Below are positions 59,318 to 64,000 of a stretch of 64,000 bases of DNA, one piece after another. Both the position numbers and the translations under genes were made by a program. Origin of the DNA: Nigerium massiliense. GTDB lineage: Bacteria; Actinomycetota; Actinomycetes; Propionibacteriales; Propionibacteriaceae. The stretch covers positions 868,001 to 932,000 of the forward strand of contig NZ_CCYM01000002.1 in assembly GCF_000826085.1 (NCBI RefSeq), in the 5' to 3' direction. Position 1 is the first letter of the stretch, and the number at the start of each line of letters is the position of its first letter. The notes beneath the pieces are model-generated. The model was not told the DNA's origin. It ran no database searches and worked only from the letters and a program-made list of their open reading frames with translations.

Positions 59318-61028
59318 TTGGGGTGTTTTAGCCCACGTTGATGCCGGCAAGACCAGCCTGACCGAACGGCTGCTGTTTGAAGGCGGCGCGATCACTGCGG
59401 TCGGCAGCGTCGATGCCGGCACGTCCCAGACAGACTCGATGGACATCGAGCGAAGCCGTGGGATCACAGTCCGCACGAACATCGCATCTTTCTGGCTGGG
59501 CGACAGCCACATTGGCAACCAGGTCCAGATCAACCTTGTAGACACCCCTGGCCACGCCGACTTCATCGCCGAGGTGGAGCGAAGCTTGGCTGTGCTGGAC
59601 TCGGTCGTGCTGGTGGTTTCCGCGGTTGAGGGCGTCCAACCCCAGACTGTGGTGCTGTGGCGTGTCCTGATACGTCTGGGTGTGCCGGTCATCGTGTTCA
59701 TCAACAAAGTCGATCGTCGCGGCGCTGACCCCGAGCGGGTGTTTCGCGAGGTCGCGTACCGGCTGACCCGAGGCTCGGGCCGGAGTCCGGTGATGTTGTC
59801 CCAGGTGACCACGCCGGGCGATCGAGAGGTGACGGTCGCCCCCCGGCCCCTTGACGAGCCCAGCGTCCGCGACCCTTTGGCCGACACCGACTCTGAGTTG
59901 TTCGAGTCGGTCCTCGCTGGAAAGGCGTCTGTCGATCAGCTGGCCGAGGTGCTCGTGGGTGGCTGGCGAGCGGGACGGGTCACTCCGGTGGTGGCTGGCT
60001 CGGCGATCACTGGTGCGGCATAGCTGATCTGTTGGTCTGGATGCGCCGCTTCCCAGCAGGGACGCGGCCCGGCCCCGCGGCTCCGTTGTCGGCGCTGGTG
60101 TTCAAGATCGACAACGACGCTCACGGCCGTGTGGTGTGGGCACGGCTGTTCTCGGGCGAGCTGCACATGCGGGACCAGGTGCTGGTCGACGGAAGCTCGG
60201 TGCAGCGGGTGACGCGCCTGGAGGTCGTCGCCCCCCACGGAAGCGAGCCGCGCGGCGCTGGGCCGGGCGACATTGCCCGGCTGCGCGGGCTGAGTGGCGC
60301 ACGCATCGGCGACTGGCTCGGCCAGCGTGGCCGCAACGCGGATTCTGGCTGGCTGCCCGAGGCGAACTTCGAGGCGGTTGTCGAGCCGATCGATCCTGCT
60401 GATCGCGGGCGGATGTTCGCTGCGTTGACGACGCTGACTGAGCAGGACCCGCTGATAGGGCTGCGAGTGGAGGACGGCGGGGAGGTGGCTGTCAGCCTCT
60501 TCGGTGAGGTCCAAAAGGACGTGCTGAGCAGTCTACTTGCCGACCAGTTCGGCATCACGGTGCGGTTCCAGGAGACGACGGTGCGTCGTATCGAGCGCGT
60601 CGACGGTGCGGCCGAAGCTGTCGCAGACATGAAGGAGGGCGACTCGGCCTACCTCGCCACGCTCGGGCTGCGGGTCGCGCCGGCACCCGCCGGCTCAGGG
60701 CTGCGCGTGCAGCTGGCGGTGGAGCGCGGCTCGATGCCGCCCGCCTTCTTCACCGCGGCTGAGGCTGGTATCAGGGCCGGTCTGAGCCAGGGACGCTACG
60801 GCTGGCCGATCCCAGACGCCCAGGTCACCATCACCAGAACCGGCTACTCGGCCAGGCAAAGCCATGCCCACCGGAAATTCGACAAGTCCATGTCGTCGGT
60901 GGGCGCCGACTTCCGGAACCTTGCACCCATGCTGGTCCACCGTGCGCTGGCCCACGGGGCCTGACCCCGGTTCTTGGACACGCTGAATCCAGCACGTGGT
61001 GCTGGGGAAGCGAGATGATCCGAGAACC

Positions 61029-61397
61029 ATGGCCAGGAAGAACTACTCCGAGGAGTTTCGTCGTCAGGCCGTCGACTTGTACGAGTCCACCCGGGGCGCC
61101 ACGGTCCGCGGCATCGCCGAGGACCTCGGTATCGTGCGCGGCACGCTGCGGGGCTGGCTCGAGGTCTACGGGACGGGCAAGAAGACCGCCGCCGACGGAA
61201 CGCTGACCTCCAGCCCGTTGCAGTCCAAGCCTCCAGGGCCGAGCCCCGCGGTACCCGAGGGTGAGGCGCCCGAGCAGAGGATCGCCCGACTCGAGGCCGA
61301 GAACGCGGCGCTACGTGCCGAGACGACCAAGCTCACCACCGAGCGGGAGATTCTCCAGCGGGCGGCCAAGTATTTCGCCGGGGAGACGCGCTGGTGA
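61029..61397 (+). CDS. IS3-family transposase OrfA
   Basis: 122 residues. Helix-turn-helix at the N-terminus (KNYSEEFRRQAVDLYESTRG, IAEDLGIVRGTLRGWLEVYG), then a coiled-coil leucine zipper (RIARLEAENAALRAETTKL, EREILQRAAKYFAGE) that dimerises with OrfB. The stop overlaps the orfB GTG (GTGA), where a -1 frameshift or reinitiation would make OrfAB. Confidence 0.95.
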   Translation: MARKNYSEEFRRQAVDLYESTRGATVRGIAEDLGIVRGTLRGWLEVYGTGKKTAADGTLTSSPLQSKPPGPSPAVPEGEAPEQRIARLEAENAALRAETTKLTTEREILQRAAKYFAGETRW

Positions 61398-62290
61398 GTC
61401 GCTTCCAGTTCGTCGCCGACAACTCCGCCACCTTCGAGGTGAAGCGACTGTGCGCGCTCGTCGAGATCGAGCGCTCGTCCTACTACGCCTGGCTCAACGC
61501 CGCCCCCGCTCGCGCAGAGCGCGCCCGGGCAGATGCTGAGCTCGCGACGCGGATCAGGGCCGTTCATGCCGAGGACGACACCCAGGGGGCGCCGCGGATC
61601 ACCGCCGAGCTCAACGACTACGCCCCTGCCGGTGAGCGCGTGAACCACAAGCGCGTGGCCAGGGTGATGCGGCTCGAGGGCATCCGTGGCTACGCGAAGA
61701 AGCGGCGGGTGCGGACCACGATCCCCGAGCCGTCGGGGCAGAAGTATTTGGATCTGCTCAAGCGGGACTTCACCGCCGAGCGCCCGAACCGGCGCTACGT
61801 CGGGGACATCACCTACCTGCCGTTGGCCGACGGGACGAACCTGTACCTGGCGACCGTGATCGACTGCTACTCACGCCGGCTCGCCGGCTGGGCGATCGCC
61901 GACCACATGCGCACCGAGCTCGTGGAGGACGCCCTCAACGCAGCGGCCGCGACCCGGGGCAGCCTCAAGGGCGCGATCTTCCACAGCGACCACGGGTCGG
62001 TCTACTGCTCCAAGGCCTACGCCAAGCTGTGCAGGAAGCTCGGTGTCACCCAATCCATGGGCGGCATCGGATCGTCCGCCGACAACGCGCTCGCGGAGTC
62101 GTTCAACGCCACGATGAAGCGCGAGGTCCTTCAGGACGCCGCCTGCTGGACGGACGAGCTGACCTGCCGCCGGCAGGTCTTCAGGTGGCTCGTCCGCTAC
62201 AACACCCGCCGCCGTCACACCTGGTGCGGCTACCTGTCCCCGTCCACCTACGAGGCCCGCCGGGCCGCTACGCTGCCGACCGCCGCGTAA
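61394..62290 (+). CDS. IS3-family transposase OrfB (DDE)
   Basis: 298 residues with a HTH_21-like N-terminus (CALVEIERSSYYAWLNAAPA) and the rve integrase core. The catalytic triad is Asp in YVGDITYLPL, Asp in IFHSDHGSVY and Glu in NALAESFNATMKRE. The frame is complete, with no stop or gap. Confidence 0.95.
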   Translation: MSRFQFVADNSATFEVKRLCALVEIERSSYYAWLNAAPARAERARADAELATRIRAVHAEDDTQGAPRITAELNDYAPAGERVNHKRVARVMRLEGIRGYAKKRRVRTTIPEPSGQKYLDLLKRDFTAERPNRRYVGDITYLPLADGTNLYLATVIDCYSRRLAGWAIADHMRTELVEDALNAAAATRGSLKGAIFHSDHGSVYCSKAYAKLCRKLGVTQSMGGIGSSADNALAESFNATMKREVLQDAACWTDELTCRRQVFRWLVRYNTRRRHTWCGYLSPSTYEARRAATLPTAA

Positions 62291-62688
62291 TCACACCCTG
62301 TGTCCAAGTTCCGGGGGTAGGGCCCCACGCCGGAACGACGGTCTGCGAACCCATCAACGCCTTCACCGTCGAAACGACCCCTCAGACCGTTGACGCTGTG
62401 CTCGCACTGCTGGGACGCCACGAAGCGACCGTCACCGACATAGCACCCGAGGACGATCGCGTCACGATCCGCGGAAGACTTGCCGCCCGCTTCACCCGCG
62501 CGATCACCACCTCCCTGCCGGATGAGTCCCGAGGGGAACCCGTCATCACCATCGAGCAGTCCCACTTCCAGCCGATCACAGGGCGAACCCCCCAGCGGCC
62601 GCGCTATGGCCCCGATCCCCTGAACACCAACCTGTGGCAGCGCACCAACCCACGCTGACCCCCTTCCGATCAACATCCAGGACGCACC

Positions 62689-63951
62689 ATGGCCCAACCG
62701 CATGATCCCGGCGCGTCGCGCCTCACCCACGTCGCCCGGCTCTACTGGAGCTGGAACGCGACCCGGTCTGGCGTCTACCAAGGGTGGTGGCTTCTGACCA
62801 GCTTCTCGATGGTCGCCGACGCCCACCTCGACGCCCAGCAACTACTCATCATCGCTGCCACCCAAGGCGTCGGGTCGATCTTGATGGAACTGCCCGCCGG
62901 CGTGATCGCCGACGTGATGAGCCGCAAATGGTCGTTGGTCATCTTCCACGCCCTACGAGCGACAGCCATGATCACCGCAGGACTGTTCCCAGCCTTCTGG
63001 CCGCTGCTGCTCGCCAACACCCTCAACGGCATCTCCTGGACGTTCTCCTCCGGAGCCGACATCGCCTGGATCACCGATGAAATCAACGATGAGAAGGCCA
63101 TCACCCGCATCCTCACCGGCGGCATGCAGGCAGCCCTTCTCGGGTCAGCCGTGGGCATGGTGGCAGCAGGCCTGGTGGGCGCTATCGCCGGCCGACTAAC
63201 CACCATGGTCGGGGCGGGGGTCGTGATGGCCCTCCTCGGAGTCTTGGTAGCTGTGTTCTTCCCCGAACACGGCTTCCAAGGCACCCCGCACCGACCGTTC
63301 CAGCAAGCCGGACGCGTTCTGCTCGACGGGTGGCACACCACCCGCCACGATCCGGTGCTGATGACCCGCCACGATCCGGTGCTGATGCTGTTGCTGGGCA
63401 TCACGGTCCTCGCGAACGGCGCCTTCGACTCCATCGGCAGGATCTACCCCCTGCGCCTGGAGCAACTGGGCTTCCCCACCTCCACCACCGGAACCCTGTG
63501 GTGGACCGACCTCGGCATCTCCGGACTGCTGATCGGCACAGCCTGCACCCGGCTCATCACGCGACGCATCGGCACAGACCGGTCCGCCTCCACCACCCTG
63601 ATGCTCGCGCTTGCCGTAGGTTTCGTCAGCTGCCTGCTGCTCGCACTCGGGCAAGGGCTCCCTGCCGGCGTCGCCGGCACCCTGCTCTTCACCGGCGTAG
63701 CCGCCGTTCTCGTCGGCAACATCACAACACTGTGGGTCAACCGGCGGGCCAACTCCGCCAGCAGGGCGACCGTGCACTCCTTCTTCGGCCAAGCCGAATA
63801 CCTCGGTGAAATCGTCTGCGCGGCCGCCCTCGCCGCGTTCAGCCTCGGGGCAGACACGGCCTTCCTGATCTCGGGCGGCCTCTTCCTGCTCGCCGGCCTG
63901 ATGGCGATGCGAGGGGCTCGCCGCGATCAGGTCGGGCCGCCACTGACGTAG
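62689..63951 (+). CDS. MFS efflux transporter, probable drug pump
   Basis: 420 residues, twelve transmembrane helices. The start DAQQLLIIAATQGVGSILME and ELPAGVIADVMSRKWSLVIF (motif A) fit tetracycline/macrolide-type efflux proteins. The central cytoplasmic loop (about 205-235) contains an exact 8-residue repeat, TRHDPVLM twice, from a 24-bp tandem duplication. It lies 30 bases after the ribosomal-protection gene, an arrangement like tetA(P)-tetB(P). No TetR gene is next to it. The stop overlaps the convergent dehydrogenase gene. Confidence 0.85.
   Translation: MAQPHDPGASRLTHVARLYWSWNATRSGVYQGWWLLTSFSMVADAHLDAQQLLIIAATQGVGSILMELPAGVIADVMSRKWSLVIFHALRATAMITAGLFPAFWPLLLANTLNGISWTFSSGADIAWITDEINDEKAITRILTGGMQAALLGSAVGMVAAGLVGAIAGRLTTMVGAGVVMALLGVLVAVFFPEHGFQGTPHRPFQQAGRVLLDGWHTTRHDPVLMTRHDPVLMLLLGITVLANGAFDSIGRIYPLRLEQLGFPTSTTGTLWWTDLGISGLLIGTACTRLITRRIGTDRSASTTLMLALAVGFVSCLLLALGQGLPAGVAGTLLFTGVAAVLVGNITTLWVNRRANSASRATVHSFFGQAEYLGEIVCAAALAAFSLGADTAFLISGGLFLLAGLMAMRGARRDQVGPPLT
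63340..63387 (+). repeat. 24-bp in-frame tandem repeat in the efflux gene
   Basis: ACCCGCCACGATCCGGTGCT followed by GATG (63340-63363) is repeated exactly at 63364-63387, coding TRHDPVLM twice in the loop between helices 6 and 7. Confidence 0.95.
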
Positions 63952-64000
63952 ATCGTCTGCCCGGTGATGAAGTTCAACTGGCCCCTAGTCAGGAGAGCAA
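63927..64000 (-). CDS. Short-chain dehydrogenase/reductase, C-terminal end only
   Basis: The minus strand reads LTRGQLNFITGQTIYVSGGP before the stop at 63927-63929, the classical SDR C-terminus (FxTGQTxxVDGG). The 3' end overlaps the MFS gene by 25 bp in convergent orientation. The rest lies beyond the right edge. Confidence 0.8.
   Translation of the reverse strand, partial: ALLTRGQLNFITGQTIYVSGGPT

Larger units (their letters stand above)
60962..62319 (+). mobile_element. IS3-family insertion sequence with 5-bp target duplication
   Basis: 1358 bp. Left end TGACCCCGGTTCTTGGACAC (60962-60981) and the inverted right end (62300-62319) match at 16 of 20 positions. The 5-bp direct repeat GGGCC (60957-60961 and 62320-62324) flanks it exactly. 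It carries two overlapping genes, orfA and orfB, in the standard IS3 arrangement. It is inserted in the ribosomal-protection gene and both genes are intact, so it may be recent. Confidence 0.92.
59271..62658 (+). pseudogene. Tetracycline ribosomal-protection-like GTPase (OtrA type), broken by frameshifts and an IS element
   Basis: EF-G-like protein that would release tetracycline from the ribosome. Part 1 (59271-60023) has the GTPase domain: HVDAGKTSLTERLL, DSMDIERSRGITVRTN, NLVDTPGHADF and FINKVDRRGAD. A lost G near 60018 (GCGGC for GCGGGC) ends it. Part 2 (60032-60961) has domains II-IV from LVWMRRFPAGTR to PMLVHRALAHG. The IS lies at 60962-62319. Part 3 (62325-62658) resumes AGTTVCEPINAFTVETTPQT to the stop. 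After excision the frame would still be off by one at CACGGGGCC. No full-length product is possible. The adjacent MFS gene supports an antibiotic locus. Confidence 0.85.

Noticed and set aside
59101..59331. 76-codon plus-strand frame just before the ribosomal-protection gene
   Set aside because: No ribosome-binding site and poor composition; the 33-codon GTG frame inside the same region is much better supported.
1..64000. CRISPR arrays, rRNA and tRNA genes
   Set aside because: I scanned for regularly spaced direct repeats, conserved rRNA stretches and T-loop sequences and saw none. A tRNA-finding program could still find one I missed.

Overview
The window is high-GC DNA from an actinomycete. 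Third codon positions are almost always G or C, and the gene content is typical of Actinomycetota: a DUF3152 protease-like lipoprotein-type gene, a DUF222/HNH (13E12-type) gene, an SCO1664/MSMEG_4193-type pair, a Pol-PE-Lig LigD and an OtrA-like ribosomal protection gene. The family Propionibacteriaceae is my best guess, but that is inference only. Many genes have a TANNNT -10 box six or seven bases before the start codon, which suggests widespread leaderless transcription.

Layout. 1-6.6 kb: phosphotransacetylase (cut by the left edge), endonuclease IV and an ACT protein on the minus strand, then a long-chain acyl-CoA ligase and the rpsF-ssb-rpsR-rplI cluster closed by a strong hairpin. 6.7-11.8 kb: a divergent LuxR-type regulator lacking its phospho-acceptor Asp, facing a three-gene D-amino-acid unit (FAD oxidoreductase, permease, D-aminoacylase). 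The first gene of that unit is broken by a 152-bp tandem duplication. 12.5-18.6 kb: DUF222/HNH gene, DUF3152 protein, a membrane protein, then a standalone HEAT-repeat protein behind a MerR-type promoter and, convergent with it, a MerR regulator whose C-terminal half is a paralog of that HEAT protein. A cold-shock gene with a structured leader follows.

18.7-30.4 kb: lactonase-fold protein, trehalose synthesis genes otsA and otsB, frameshifted arfB, ligD, two MFS/regulator genes, and a TetR-YhgE-ABC ATPase operon. The ABC subunit has a degenerate catalytic site, and the operon has a palindromic operator inside its promoter. 30.5-46.9 kb: S9 peptidase, PIG-L deacetylase, several transporters, TrhA/hemolysin III, MerR and DUF2306 genes, an AAA+ ATPase with a vWA partner, an ABC-F ATPase and small metabolic proteins. 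47-58.9 kb: a 121-bp element with perfect 20-bp inverted ends, a DUF2207 protein, a beta-glucoside-type PTS EIIBCA, FtsH divergent from a MarR regulator, a decayed patch, a NarL-type two-component pair, a GAP-family protein and a DGPF/YCII protein whose ECF sigma partner survives only as a fragment.

59.2-64 kb: an antibiotic-resistance-type locus. A tetracycline ribosomal-protection-like GTPase gene with a putative leader peptide is broken by frameshifts and by an IS3-family element (60962-62319) flanked by the 5-bp duplication GGGCC. An MFS efflux gene with a 24-bp in-frame tandem repeat follows, then the end of a short-chain dehydrogenase gene runs off the right edge. I saw no rRNA, tRNA or CRISPR array.
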